From: Limnohabitans sp. Hippo3
GTDB lineage: Bacteria > Pseudomonadota > Gammaproteobacteria > Burkholderiales > Burkholderiaceae_C
Reading direction: 5' to 3'
Assembly: GCF_003063665.1 (NCBI RefSeq)
Contig: NZ_NESF01000009.1
Location: forward strand, 1 to 64,000
Length of the DNA stretch: 64,000 nt
In this document: piece after piece, positions 1-8,034 of the stretch
Layout: each line of letters begins with the position of its first letter
Position numbering within the stretch: position 1 is the stretch's first letter
Position numbers and translations under genes: made by a program
Notes under the pieces: generated by a model
The model's database searches: none
The model's input: only the letters and a program-made list of their open reading frames with translations
What the model was told of the DNA's origin: nothing

Positions 1-56
1 AGCTGCCAGTCCTCATCGAGGCGAACAAATTCCGACGGCTGCACCGAGCACTCCAT
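1..56 (-). CDS. N-terminus of an unidentified protein (partial, runs off the left edge)
   Basis: Only the first 18 complete codons are inside the window (starting MECSVQPSEFVRLDEDW). The ATG at 56-54 is preceded on the minus strand by AAGGAGA with ideal spacing, which is the main reason to call a gene here. The fragment is too short to identify a family. It lies downstream of minE on the same strand, separated by about 137 bases that hold an inverted repeat, so it probably has its own promoter. Confidence 0.5.
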   Translation of the reverse strand, partial: MECSVQPSEFVRLDEDWQ

Positions 57-89
57 GGCCTTCTCCTTCCATACGCAATGGAGAAGAGC

Positions 90-106
90 ATATCTCAAAT
101 TGATAT
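90..106. promoter_or_regulatory. Inverted repeat ATATC-N7-GATAT upstream of the left-edge gene
   Basis: Perfect 5-bp arms separated by 7 bases, in an AT-rich patch about 35 bases upstream of the minus-strand start codon at 56. The arm and spacer geometry (TATC-N7-GATA, inside the T-N11-A pattern) is that expected of LysR-type operators. A separate 12-bp palindrome GCGCATATGCGC lies at 116-127. The regulator is unknown and the assignment is inference. Confidence 0.3.
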
Positions 107-193
107 TTTAAGTTAGCGCATATGCGCGCATGCGGGTATCCAGGGTGAGCGAAGACATGGACACCCGATCGAGTCGGGTATGACGAGATCAGA

Positions 194-454
194 TCAGCGC
201 GCGTCAGGCAACTCGATCTTGACTTCCAGCACTTCCAGGTTGTCCTGGCGTTCCAGGTTCACCTTGATGTCCTCAGGGTTGATCTTGATGTACTTGCTGA
301 TCACAGCCACCAGCTCGCGTTGCAAGTCGGGCAGGTAGTCTGGCTCGGCGGCATTGCGACCGCTGCGCTCATGGGCCAAGATGATTTGCAGGCGTTCTTT
401 GGCGACGCTTGCGGTCTTCTTCTTTTCACCCAGCAGGAAGGAAAGAAACGACAT
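194..454 (-). CDS. minE: Cell division topological specificity factor MinE
   Basis: 86 residues, the usual MinE length. It has the N-terminal amphipathic membrane helix ([13 protein letters not shown]), the anti-MinCD segment around residues 20-31 ([11 protein letters not shown]), and a C-terminal topological-specificity domain with the KYIKI and VKIELP strands. MinE stimulates MinD ATPase and drives pole-to-pole oscillation so that the division ring forms at mid-cell. It starts 3 bases after the minD stop and is co-transcribed with minC and minD. Confidence 0.97.
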   Translation of the reverse strand: MSFLSFLLGEKKKTASVAKERLQIILAHERSGRNAAEPDYLPDLQRELVAVISKYIKINPEDIKVNLERQDNLEVLEVKIELPDAR

Positions 455-457
455 GGT

Positions 458-1273
458 TCACTTGCCTCCAAACATGCGCTTGAAAAAGCCAGGCTTGACC
501 GCTTCCGTGAAACGCATGGGCTTGTCTTCACCCAGGAAGCGGTCAATCACATCCTTGTAGGCCTCGGACACATCGGTGTCGTTCATGTGGATGGCAGGCG
601 TGCCCTGGTTGGAAGCCTGCAACACATTGTCACTTTCAGGAATCACACCCAGCAGCTTGATACGCAAGATGTCCTGAATGTCCTGCAAGGACAACATCTG
701 ACCGTCTTCCACCCGGTTGGGGTTGTAACGTGTGATCAGCAGATGCTCCTTGATCGGCTCCAGACCTTCAATGGCACGCTTGGTCTTGCTGCCCAGCATG
801 CCCAGAATGCGGTCCGAGTCGCGCACCGAAGACACCTCAGGGTTGGTCACCACCAAAGCTTCATCGGCAAAATGCATGGCCATCAAGGCACCGGTTTCAA
901 TGCCCGCAGGGGAATCACAGACGATGTACTCAAAACCCATGTCGTTCAGATCGTTGAGAATTTTCTCCACGCCTTCTTGTGACAAAGCATCTTTGTCACG
1001 GGTTTGAGAAGCCGCCAAAACAAACAGATTTGGACATTGCTTGTCCTTGATCAGCGCCTGGTTCAGGTTAGCCTCGTCTTGGATCACATTGATCAGGTCA
1101 TACACCACGCGGCGTTCACATCCCATGATCAGGTCCAGATTGCGCAGACCCACATCAAAGTCAATGACAGCGGTCTTGAAGCCTTTGAGCGCCAGACCCG
1201 TAGCGAAACTGGCGCTGGTGGTGGTTTTACCCACACCGCCTTTGCCAGAGGTCACAACGACGATTTTTGCCAT
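458..1273 (-). CDS. minD: Septum site-determining ATPase MinD
   Basis: 271 residues, the normal length. The deviant Walker A motif SGKGGVGKTTT is at residues 9-19 and the C-terminal amphipathic membrane-targeting helix (FFKRMFGGK) is intact. ATP-bound MinD dimerises on the inner membrane, recruits MinC to block FtsZ, and is released by MinE. It is the middle gene of the minC-minD-minE operon, with a 37-base gap to minC and 3 bases to minE. Confidence 0.98.
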   Translation of the reverse strand: MAKIVVVTSGKGGVGKTTTSASFATGLALKGFKTAVIDFDVGLRNLDLIMGCERRVVYDLINVIQDEANLNQALIKDKQCPNLFVLAASQTRDKDALSQEGVEKILNDLNDMGFEYIVCDSPAGIETGALMAMHFADEALVVTNPEVSSVRDSDRILGMLGSKTKRAIEGLEPIKEHLLITRYNPNRVEDGQMLSLQDIQDILRIKLLGVIPESDNVLQASNQGTPAIHMNDTDVSEAYKDVIDRFLGEDKPMRFTEAVKPGFFKRMFGGK

Positions 1274-1310
1274 GGGATTTTCTTTCTTGGACTAAGGTGA
1301 ATGACAAAGG

Positions 1311-2096
1311 TCAGGGTTTGAGCGGCGTCACCAGCAATTTGTCGCCATCAGGGCCTGATTGCAAACAAACCTGGGCAGGTCTGCCCAATACCTCTGGAGG
1401 TAAAGCGTTTTCGCTGGTGCGATACACACCTGCGATCGAGATCAGTTCGGGCTCCATGGCCAAGGCAAAAATACGGGCCTCGGTGTTGCCCCGCGCACCT
1501 GCGATGGCCTTGCCACGCAAAGTCGCATAAATGTGAATATTGCCATCAGAAATCACTTCGGCACCTGGATTCACCATCGCCATGACCACCAAGTCACGGC
1601 CTTTGGCGTAAACCTGCTGACCCGAACGCAAAGGCTTGTCCACGACCATAGCCCCTTGGGGTACCACCACAGGTGCTGGAGGTGCTACAGGCGCCTCAGA
1701 CGGTGATGGGTTGGGGTCGGGTGGCACAAGCTCCGAAACGGCCACAACGCGCCGAATACGGGCATCTGAAGCATCCACCAGACCTGCTGCCTTGGCCTGA
1801 TCCCAAACAGCGCCTTCAGCGCCTTTGACTGCCAAGGGTACCAAAGCGTGTTGTGTGAGCACCTGCATGAGGGCAGGGATATCGATGAAAAAGCCTTCTT
1901 CCCGGGTGTCCAGAGCTGTCAAATCAATGATCACAGGATCATGGTCGAAGAAACCCGGACTTTCGGCACATTGTTCGCTCAAAGCGTGTGAAACGGCTTG
2001 AATGTCCGTGGTCTTCAACAGCAAAGCCACCATGGACAGGTCAGCGCTTTTGATGTCGTAACAGGATAAACGTGCTTCTTCTGAAACGATAGCCAT
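1311..2096 (-). CDS. minC: Septum site-determining protein MinC
   Basis: 261 residues. The N-terminal MinC domain (about residues 10-105) antagonises FtsZ assembly. A proline-rich linker (PPDPNPSPSEAPVAPPAP region, about 140-165) leads to the C-terminal beta-helix domain that dimerises and binds MinD (GDKLLVTPLKP at the end). It is the first gene of the min operon. The upstream intergenic region carries a candidate sigma-70 promoter and DnaA boxes, so expression may respond to DnaA. That link is inference. Confidence 0.96.
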   Translation of the reverse strand: MAIVSEEARLSCYDIKSADLSMVALLLKTTDIQAVSHALSEQCAESPGFFDHDPVIIDLTALDTREEGFFIDIPALMQVLTQHALVPLAVKGAEGAVWDQAKAAGLVDASDARIRRVVAVSELVPPDPNPSPSEAPVAPPAPVVVPQGAMVVDKPLRSGQQVYAKGRDLVVMAMVNPGAEVISDGNIHIYATLRGKAIAGARGNTEARIFALAMEPELISIAGVYRTSENALPPEVLGRPAQVCLQSGPDGDKLLVTPLKP

Positions 2097-2162
2097 GGTG
2101 CCGCAAGGTTGGAAAGTGCCAAATCTTAACAGTGCTGTTGTTCTGTCTTATTTCTCTATAGT

Positions 2163-2192
2163 TTTATATCTTTAAATAGCAGTAGTAGGTAA
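2163..2192 (-). promoter_or_regulatory. Candidate sigma-70 promoter of the min operon
   Basis: On the minus strand, TTACCT (2192-2187) is followed after 18 bases by TATAAA (2168-2163), about 70 bases upstream of the minC start. The surroundings are strongly AT-rich compared with the rest of the window. The -10 match is good and the -35 match is weak. A DnaA box sits just upstream, at 2207-2215. Confidence 0.35.
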
Positions 2193-2206
2193 GCACAGGG
2201 CTGTTC

Positions 2207-2362
2207 TGTGGATAAGCAAAATTTTCTCTTTAAAAACAGAGGCTTGCATATTTTTCAAGCCTGTGTGTGGGTCTGCTTTTGAGCTGTCTTGTCAAAATGA
2301 ACAACTTGCGCAAAGCGGATCACGCTGTGGATAAGTGCCGTGTTGCCCTTTTTTTATCCACA
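2207..2362. other. Cluster of three perfect DnaA boxes
   Basis: TGTGGATAA occurs at 2207-2215 and 2326-2334, and its complement TTATCCACA at 2354-2362. All three are exact copies of the highest-affinity DnaA box and lie within 156 bases in the 286-base gap between minC and the DUF2788 gene. The last two are the core of an 11-bp inverted repeat (GCTGTGGATAA/TTATCCACAGC, 2324-2364). An AT-rich segment at 2130-2185 lies beside them. This may be a DnaA-controlled promoter, a DnaA-titration site or part of an origin. The usual dnaA-dnaN neighbours of a betaproteobacterial oriC are not here. Confidence 0.6.
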
Positions 2363-2382
2363 GCCTTGTACCAAAACGGCTT

Positions 2383-2592
2383 TCAGCCCCCGATGGCCCA
2401 TTGGATGACACCTTTGGCCACAAAACCCAACATGCCAAAAGCCAGTCCGAGAAAAAGTACAAAAGTGCCGAATTTGCCTGCTTTGGATTCCCAAGCCAAT
2501 TGGATGATGATGAACAGCATGTACAGCATGAAGGCACCGACACCGATGGTCAGGCCAAACCATGCAAATTGTTCTTCGTTGAAGCCGAACAT
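2383..2592 (-). CDS. DUF2788 family small membrane protein
   Basis: 69 residues with two hydrophobic segments (about 10-33 and 42-65) separated by a short charged loop (ESKAGK). The sequence fits the DUF2788 family of small proteobacterial inner-membrane proteins of unknown role. I chose the ATG at 2592-2590, which shares one base with the stop of the upstream DUF2189 gene (TGATG), indicating translational coupling. A GTG just before it is an alternative start. Confidence 0.8.
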   Translation of the reverse strand: MFGFNEEQFAWFGLTIGVGAFMLYMLFIIIQLAWESKAGKFGTFVLFLGLAFGMLGFVAKGVIQWAIGG

Positions 2593-3452
2593 CACGGTTC
2601 ACCCTGCCCTGAAAGGCGCTCGGGCAAATCCGACACATCCACCATGTGGCGGTAGGCATGCCAACTGCCATGGCCCAGCATGGGCACCACCAGGATCAGG
2701 CCCAGCAACAGGGAAAAAATGCCCAGCAAACTGAAGCCCAAGATCAGGAATGCCCAAAAAGTCATTTGAAAAGGGTGGGTCAACACCGCTTTCCAGCTGG
2801 TCAGCACCGCTTGCAACACCGTGACACGTCGGTCCAACAGCAAAGGCATTGAAATCACACTGGAGGCGAACACCGGGACGGCCATCATGCCCCCCAGTCC
2901 GACCCACAGCTCAAACAAATGCCCTTCTTTGGCCAGTACCACATGGCGCACAAAGTCCATGGGTGTGTGAATGGGGGCGGGGGCCAGCAAAGTGATGAGG
3001 GCAGACGAGGTGATGACCCAGCCTGTCGCTGCCAAACCCAACAGCAAGCCAAAGCGGATCAGGCTCCAGTAACTGTCCGGTTCGTGGTGCAAGCGCAGCT
3101 GCCATTGCGTCCAGGTGTTCAGCAGCAGCCGAAAATCAACGGTTTCACCCTTTTCCAGGGCGCGGCTCATGGCGTAGAGGCTGGTGGCCAATACCGGAGC
3201 CACCACCATGAAGCCGGACAAAGAACCCACCAAAAGCCAGAACCGATCGTGTGCGATCCAGGCGATGCAGCTGCCCAAAAAGGTCAAAATCAGACCGTGC
3301 ATCGTGCTCAGCAAAGGGGCCCGCGCCAGATCCTTGAAGCCCAAAGCCAGCCATTGCATGGGCTGGTCTTTCAGCAGGGGCAGAATGGGCGGTAAAAAAA
3401 GGCCAGAACGGGTCTTGGCGCTTGGGGTTGGCATGGAATCAGGCATGGGCAC
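2592..3452 (-). CDS. DUF2189 domain-containing membrane protein
   Basis: About 286 residues with six or so membrane segments and the family-typical LGFKDLARAPLLSTMHG entry followed by AMSRALEKGE. DUF2189 proteins are inner-membrane proteins, in some alphaproteobacteria associated with cytochrome oxidase loci, but no function is established here. The start is uncertain: GTG at 3452, ATG at 3446 and ATG at 3434 are all in frame, with GAGGA upstream of the first. An FNR-type site at 3481-3494 directly upstream suggests oxygen- or NO-responsive control. It is coupled to the DUF2788 gene. Confidence 0.8.
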   Translation of the reverse strand: MPMPDSMPTPSAKTRSGLFLPPILPLLKDQPMQWLALGFKDLARAPLLSTMHGLILTFLGSCIAWIAHDRFWLLVGSLSGFMVVAPVLATSLYAMSRALEKGETVDFRLLLNTWTQWQLRLHHEPDSYWSLIRFGLLLGLAATGWVITSSALITLLAPAPIHTPMDFVRHVVLAKEGHLFELWVGLGGMMAVPVFASSVISMPLLLDRRVTVLQAVLTSWKAVLTHPFQMTFWAFLILGFSLLGIFSLLLGLILVVPMLGHGSWHAYRHMVDVSDLPERLSGQGEP

Positions 3453-3480
3453 AGCTTACCCATCCTCGATCCCATCAACC

Positions 3481-3494
3481 TTGACCTGTGTCAA
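3481..3494. promoter_or_regulatory. FNR/DNR-type operator TTGACCTGTGTCAA
   Basis: A perfect TTGAC-N4-GTCAA dyad, the half-site and 4-base spacer pattern of CRP/FNR-superfamily sites (FNR, ANR, DNR, NnrR). It lies 28-42 bases upstream of the DUF2189 start codon, with no other gene start nearby. If it were an activating site at -41.5, transcription would begin at about 3446, almost on the start codon. It could therefore mark a leaderless start, a later ATG (3434), or repression. Confidence 0.5.
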
Positions 3495-3562
3495 ATCCAG
3501 AAAGGCAGAAAAAAGGCCACGGGTCAAAGTGGCCTTGTCATCAATACTCTAAACAGAGGCGT

Positions 3563-4054
3563 TCAGTGGTGACTGTGATGGCCACCATCACGGCCCATTT
3601 TGTGGCCCATGCCTTGCATCATCCGTGCAGTTTCGGCATCAAATACTTTTTTCTGTTCTGCATTGAGCGCAGCATAAAAAGTTTTGGTGGCTTCGGCACG
3701 TTTTTGCATGTCTGCATCACGTGACGCTTTGTGCGCTTGCATCTGGTCGATGCGCTCGGGCGTGCTCAGCTTTTGCAGCGTTGCACGGTCCGGGTGCGCC
3801 ATCCTTTGACCAGGCGGTTGCATGTTTTGCGCAAAAGTGGTCCAAGCATTTTCCTGACCAGCTTCAAGCTTGAGTTTGCCTTTGAGGTCAGCCCAATGTT
3901 TTGCATGCCGCTCGCCCATTGGGGTGCGCATTTGTTCCATGCGTTGGGCGCGTGGACTGTCGGTTTTGGCTTCAGGCACCGGTTGTGCCAGAGCCAGGCC
4001 AGAGAGGCTGGCCAACAAAGCGCTGGCGATGAGTGTGTGGCGAATCGATTTCAT
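3563..4054 (-). CDS. Spy/CpxP-like periplasmic LTxxQ-type protein
   Basis: 163 residues with a signal peptide ending LSGLALA, then a charged all-helical region. LNAEQKKVFD is a variant of the LTxxQ motif of Spy/CpxP periplasmic chaperones, and the C-terminus is rich in His and Met (MGHKMGRDGGHHSHH), suggesting metal binding. The ATG at 4054 is chosen because AAAGGA lies 8 bases upstream; the frame stays open to about 4216 without a better site. The gene follows copZ on the same strand, consistent with a copper or envelope-stress role. That role is inference. Confidence 0.75.
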   Translation of the reverse strand: MKSIRHTLIASALLASLSGLALAQPVPEAKTDSPRAQRMEQMRTPMGERHAKHWADLKGKLKLEAGQENAWTTFAQNMQPPGQRMAHPDRATLQKLSTPERIDQMQAHKASRDADMQKRAEATKTFYAALNAEQKKVFDAETARMMQGMGHKMGRDGGHHSHH

Positions 4055-4166
4055 GGCGAACATCCTTTCAGTGATGGAACGCCTCCAGTCTCGCCGCTTG
4101 ATGTGTCTGGGGTGTGGCGCGCTTGCAGCGATTTGTAAAGTTCGGTGAACAAGGAGCAATAAAAAA

Positions 4167-4364
4167 TCACGCCACAACGCTATAGCCTTCATCGGCGATG
4201 GCTTTGGCCAGGGCATCGCGTGGTATTTCTGAATCCACTTCGACCTTGTTTTGCGTGCGGTCGACCAGAACTTTGGCTTCGGCGTCCAAAGACAACAAGG
4301 CTTTGGTCACGGCTTTTTCGCAATGGCCACAAGTCATACCCTCAACGGTGAAAATTTGGTTCAT
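4167..4364 (-). CDS. copZ: Heavy-metal-associated domain copper chaperone (CopZ-like)
   Basis: 65 residues consisting of a single HMA domain with the metal-binding motif MTCGHC near the N-terminus (VEGMTCGHCEKAV). It should carry Cu(I) in the cytosol and deliver it to CopA. The ATG at 4364 is chosen because AAAGAGA sits 5 bases upstream; the reading frame is open further upstream but encodes nothing HMA-like. It is divergent from copA with only 65 bases between the start codons, so the two share a control region. I could not find a convincing CueR operator there. Confidence 0.88.
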   Translation of the reverse strand: MNQIFTVEGMTCGHCEKAVTKALLSLDAEAKVLVDRTQNKVEVDSEIPRDALAKAIADEGYSVVA

Positions 4365-4429
4365 GATGTCTCTTTCAGGCATACCCTCATGGGCGTGCTC
4401 AAAGCATAGCGCCAAACCACTGTATTGAC

Positions 4430-6646
4430 ATGACACAGATCAAGACGGAAGCCCAGAACAGGGAGACCATTCACGACATCGGCATCGGCGGCATGACCTG
4501 CGCGTCCTGTGTTGCACGGGTTGAAAAAGCACTTTTGAAAGTTCCGGGCGTGGACGCCGCAACCGTGAATCTGGCCACCGAGTCGGCCCGGATTGTTGTG
4601 CATTCAGCGCAAGCGAGTGATGCGGTTTTGCGCAGGGCTATTCGTGATGCGGGCTATGAGCCCCTGATGCACAGCGAACGTGAAGAAAGCGATCAGACCT
4701 CGCCCTGGACCGGTTTTTCACCAGTGGCATGGGGCTTGGTCTTGTCAACGCCTTTGGTGCTGCCGATGCTGGGCAGTTTATGGGGTCAACATTGGATGTT
4801 GCCTGCCTGGGTGCAGTTTGCTTTGGCCACCCCGGTGCAATTCATTTTGGGAGCACGCTTTTACAAAGCAGGTTGGCACGCGCTCAAAGCCTTGACGGGC
4901 AATATGGATTTGCTGGTGGCATTGGGTACCACAGCGGGTTGGTTGTTGTCGGTGTGGTTGTGGTGGACAGCACACCCGGGCCATGAACCTCATTTGTACT
5001 TCGAAGGTTCGGCCGTGGTCATCACCTTGGTGATGTTGGGCAAGTGGCTGGAGACCCGTGCCAAACGCCAAACGACCGAGGCCATTCGGGCGCTGCACGC
5101 GCTGCGGCCTGACAAGGCCCATTGGCTCAGCGATGAAGGCGAAATCGATGTGCCCGTCGCAGAAATTCTGGTGAACGACCGCATCGTGGTTCGGCCCGGT
5201 GAACGGTTTCCGCTGGACGGTGAATTGGTCGAAGGTCAAACACAGGTAGACGAGTCCATGCTGACAGGTGAGCCCCTGCCCGTGAGCAAAGTGGTGGGTA
5301 CGCGGTTGACCGGGGGATCCATCAACGGCGATGGTCGCGTGGTGATGCGCGTGAGCGCCGTGGGGCATGAAACGGTGCTCTCGCACATCATCCGCTTGGT
5401 TGAAGACGCACAGGCCGCCAAAGCCCCCATTCAACGGCTGGTCGACAAAGTCTCCGAAATTTTTGTGCCCGTCGTGCTGGTGGTGGCCTTGGTCACGCTG
5501 GGGGTCTGGGTGCTTCAAGGCGCGGGTTTCGAGACGGCATTGATCCATGCGGTGGCGGTGTTGGTGATCGCCTGCCCCTGTGCCTTGGGTTTGGCCACGC
5601 CCGTGGCCATCATGGCGGGAACAGGTGTGGCTGCCAAAAACGGTATCTTGATCAAGGACGTCCAGGCTTTGGAATGGGCACACAAGGTGCAAACAGTAGC
5701 CTTTGACAAAACGGGCACGCTCACTGTGGGGCAACCCCGAATGGTGCGCCACGTGGTGGCGCCAGGGCAGGATGAGATTTCTGCCCTGACCTGGGCCGCG
5801 AGCGTACAAAGCGGCAGTGAGCATCCCTTGGCCAAGGCGGTGGTGAGCATGGCGACAACTCACAAACTTAAATTGCTGGAACCCGAAAACCTCACAGCAG
5901 TGCCTGGCCGTGGTGTGCAGGCCACATTGGGCGGACGCCAGATGATGCTGGGCAGCCTGCGCTGGTTGCAAGATGAAGGCATGGACAGCAGCATCTGGGC
6001 GCAAGACACACAAGCCTTGCTGGGTCAGGGTGCAACGCTGTCCGCTTTGGCAGAAAGAACGCCATCGGGTGTGCAAGGCATTTTGCTCATGGCTTTTGGC
6101 GACGAACCCAAAGCAGGCGCAGCGCAAGCCTTGGCCGCACTGCGCGAAAGGGGCTTGAAACTGGTGATGATTTCAGGTGACAACCAGGCTGCAGCCGAAG
6201 TCATGGCACGTCGGCTGGGCTTGCGGCCAGAAGAGGGTGAGGTCTTGGCCAACGTGCTGCCTGGCGACAAGGCCGCCCAGGTTCAACAGCTGCGTGCAGG
6301 AGGGCGGGTGGTGGCGATGGTGGGCGACGGGGTGAACGATGCGCCTGCGTTGGCCGCCGCCGATGTGGGCATGGCCATGGGCAATGGCACCGACGTGGCC
6401 ATGCACGCGGCAGGCATCACCCTCATGCGCGGTGATGTGGCGCTGGTGGGTGCGGCGCTCGACATCTCGGCACGCACCGTGGCCAAGATCCGGCAAAACC
6501 TGTTTTGGGCCTTTGCCTACAACGTGGCGGGCATTCCGCTGGCCGCGTTGGGCTACCTGAACCCGGTGATCGCGGGTGGGGCCATGGCGCTCAGCTCGGT
6601 CAGCGTGATGAGCAACGCCTTGCTGCTCAAACGCTGGAAACCTTGA
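4430..6646 (+). CDS. copA: Copper-translocating P1B-type ATPase
   Basis: 738 residues with one N-terminal HMA domain ([16 protein letters not shown], residues 20-35), the actuator motif LTGEP, the CPC ion-binding motif (C382-P-C384), the phosphorylated Asp in DKTGT (D426), a nucleotide-binding domain with the SEHPLA motif, and the hinge [10 protein letters not shown]. These mark a Cu(I) exporter of the CopA group. The ATG at 4430 has no clear ribosome-binding site but is the natural start upstream of the HMA domain. It pairs divergently with copZ. Confidence 0.95.
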   Translation: MTQIKTEAQNRETIHDIGIGGMTCASCVARVEKALLKVPGVDAATVNLATESARIVVHSAQASDAVLRRAIRDAGYEPLMHSEREESDQTSPWTGFSPVAWGLVLSTPLVLPMLGSLWGQHWMLPAWVQFALATPVQFILGARFYKAGWHALKALTGNMDLLVALGTTAGWLLSVWLWWTAHPGHEPHLYFEGSAVVITLVMLGKWLETRAKRQTTEAIRALHALRPDKAHWLSDEGEIDVPVAEILVNDRIVVRPGERFPLDGELVEGQTQVDESMLTGEPLPVSKVVGTRLTGGSINGDGRVVMRVSAVGHETVLSHIIRLVEDAQAAKAPIQRLVDKVSEIFVPVVLVVALVTLGVWVLQGAGFETALIHAVAVLVIACPCALGLATPVAIMAGTGVAAKNGILIKDVQALEWAHKVQTVAFDKTGTLTVGQPRMVRHVVAPGQDEISALTWAASVQSGSEHPLAKAVVSMATTHKLKLLEPENLTAVPGRGVQATLGGRQMMLGSLRWLQDEGMDSSIWAQDTQALLGQGATLSALAERTPSGVQGILLMAFGDEPKAGAAQALAALRERGLKLVMISGDNQAAAEVMARRLGLRPEEGEVLANVLPGDKAAQVQQLRAGGRVVAMVGDGVNDAPALAAADVGMAMGNGTDVAMHAAGITLMRGDVALVGAALDISARTVAKIRQNLFWAFAYNVAGIPLAALGYLNPVIAGGAMALSSVSVMSNALLLKRWKP

Positions 6647-6713
6647 AATCCGTTTCTTAATTTTGGGAGGTCGCGCCTGCGGCCGAGCGTCTGCAAAGCC
6701 AAATCACCCATTC

Positions 6714-6755
6714 TTGACATGTGTCATGGTGCGCTTGGGCGCCAACCGGCAAACT
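6714..6755 (+). promoter_or_regulatory. FNR/DNR-type operator with a class II promoter geometry
   Basis: TTGACATGTGTCAT at 6714-6727 matches the TTGAC-N4-GTCA(A) dyad with one mismatch. Its centre is at 6720.5. A -10-like CAAACT occupies 6750-6755, which puts a start near 6762, that is 41.5 bases from the site centre, as in classical FNR-activated promoters. The hemerythrin gene starts 24 bases further on. Binding is inference. Confidence 0.45.
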
Positions 6756-6785
6756 GAAAGCCTTCAGAAACCGGAAATTATTTTC

Positions 6786-7367
6786 ATGACACAGCACAGC
6801 GCGCTTCAAATCATCCGTGACGAACACGCCTCCTTGGCGGCCATGCTCCAGTCCATGCGCATGATGGTCCAACGCGGACCTGCAGACGACCGACGCAACT
6901 TCTTTGACGTGCTGCGTGCCATGCTGTTTTACATCGACGAATTCCCGGAGCGCTTGCACCACCCCAAGGAATCGAACCTTTTGTTCCCTAAAGTCGTGAA
7001 GCTGGCCCCCAAGGTGATGGGTGCCATCGACAAGCTGGAGCGTGATCACATGAACAGCGAAAAAGCAGCCCGTGACCTGCAGCACTTGTTGCTGGCATGG
7101 GAGCTGCTGGGCGCGGGCCGTCGCCAGGCGTTCGAAGAAGTATTTGAAAAATACGTCAGCTTCTATCTGGAGCACATGAACCTGGAAGAGTCCGTGATCT
7201 TGCCCGAGGCGCAGCGTTGTTTTTCAGAGGACGATTGGCGCGTGCTGGACGCAGCGTTTGCCGAAAACGGGGACCCGCTCACAGGCCATTACCCACCCAC
7301 CCAGGCGTTTGAAAAATTGTTCAGCCTGATCGTGACCCGGGCACCTTCGCCCATTGGGCTGGGTTGA
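6786..7367 (+). CDS. Hemerythrin-like HHE domain protein
   Basis: 193 residues. The histidine/carboxylate pattern of a four-helix HHE diiron domain is present: IIRDEHASL near the N-terminus, HHPKESNLLFP, ERDHMNSEKAA, and FYLEHMNLEESVILPEA. Such proteins bind O2 or NO, or sense and repair under nitrosative stress. The ATG at 6786 is chosen as the start of the domain; the longer open frame from 6663 encodes no family sequence. The FNR/DNR-type site upstream fits an anaerobic or NO-linked role. Confidence 0.85.
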   Translation: MTQHSALQIIRDEHASLAAMLQSMRMMVQRGPADDRRNFFDVLRAMLFYIDEFPERLHHPKESNLLFPKVVKLAPKVMGAIDKLERDHMNSEKAARDLQHLLLAWELLGAGRRQAFEEVFEKYVSFYLEHMNLEESVILPEAQRCFSEDDWRVLDAAFAENGDPLTGHYPPTQAFEKLFSLIVTRAPSPIGLG

Positions 7368-7380
7368 GGGATCGCGGTTT

Positions 7381-8034
7381 TCAGAACATCCATTTGGTCC
7401 CGAGTGTCACCAGGTTTTGCCCCGCCTGGCGACCCACGCTGGCGTCCAGCTGCAACTTGGGCAGGATGTTCGTGCGCAAGCCCGTGGCCCAAGTGGGCTT
7501 GTCGCGCTGTTGTCCATAGACCTCCACATGGGCGGTGATGTCGCCATAAGCACGCTCCCAAGCCAGCCCCCAAGTGCCGACGCGTTGGCTGCTGGCAAAA
7601 TCCAGCGCCCCCAAATTGGTGTGCAGGCTGCCCAGGGTCGGGTGGTTGCAGGTCAACAGGGCATTCACATAGCCCATGGACGACTCCCCGGTGGTGCGGG
7701 CAGCGCCCAACACAGCACCGATATGGCAGCCGTTTTCCTGTGATTCGGTGATCCTGAACTTGGCCTGAACGTTCAAGGTCTCAAGCCCTGTTTTTTGCTC
7801 TCGGGCGATGCCTGCGCCCAGCTCCACGTTTTGAATGGGTGCATAGGCTGGCGCGACAGTCCAGCTGCGCGAGCCGTTGGGTGCGCGCGTCCACCAGCCC
7901 TCCACATGGCCTTCGCCCACATCGTTCACATTGGCGTCGTCCACTGTCAAGGGTCGACCCGCTTGTGCCTGCAGGGTGCACACCAGGCCCAACAAAAGAA
8001 AAACGACTTTGCGTTGCATTCCAAAACGATTCAT
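7381..8034 (-). CDS. Putative outer-membrane beta-barrel protein
   Basis: 217 residues with a cleavable signal peptide (ending LQAQAG) and an alternating pattern of aromatic and polar residues typical of small beta-barrels, ending in the C-terminal Phe used by the BAM machinery (GTKWMF). The mature start (RPLTVDDANVNDVGEGHVEGWW) resembles short MetA-pathway-type outer-membrane proteins, but I cannot name a substrate. The ATG overlaps the stop of the ene-reductase gene by 4 bases, so the two are translationally coupled. Confidence 0.65.
   Translation of the reverse strand: MNRFGMQRKVVFLLLGLVCTLQAQAGRPLTVDDANVNDVGEGHVEGWWTRAPNGSRSWTVAPAYAPIQNVELGAGIAREQKTGLETLNVQAKFRITESQENGCHIGAVLGAARTTGESSMGYVNALLTCNHPTLGSLHTNLGALDFASSQRVGTWGLAWERAYGDITAHVEVYGQQRDKPTWATGLRTNILPKLQLDASVGRQAGQNLVTLGTKWMF

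Noticed and set aside
163..179. Hairpin ACCCGA-N5-TCGGGT downstream of minE as a terminator
   Set aside because: Short stem and no T-run on the minus strand; position is right but the signal is too weak.
2097..2382. Chromosomal origin oriC
   Set aside because: Three DnaA boxes and AT-rich DNA are suggestive, but dnaA, dnaN, gyrB, rpmH or parAB are not adjacent, and skew cannot be judged from this window. Kept as a DnaA-box cluster only.
4365..4429. CueR operator between copZ and copA
   Set aside because: The 65-base gap has no recognisable CueR dyad or 19-base-spaced promoter.
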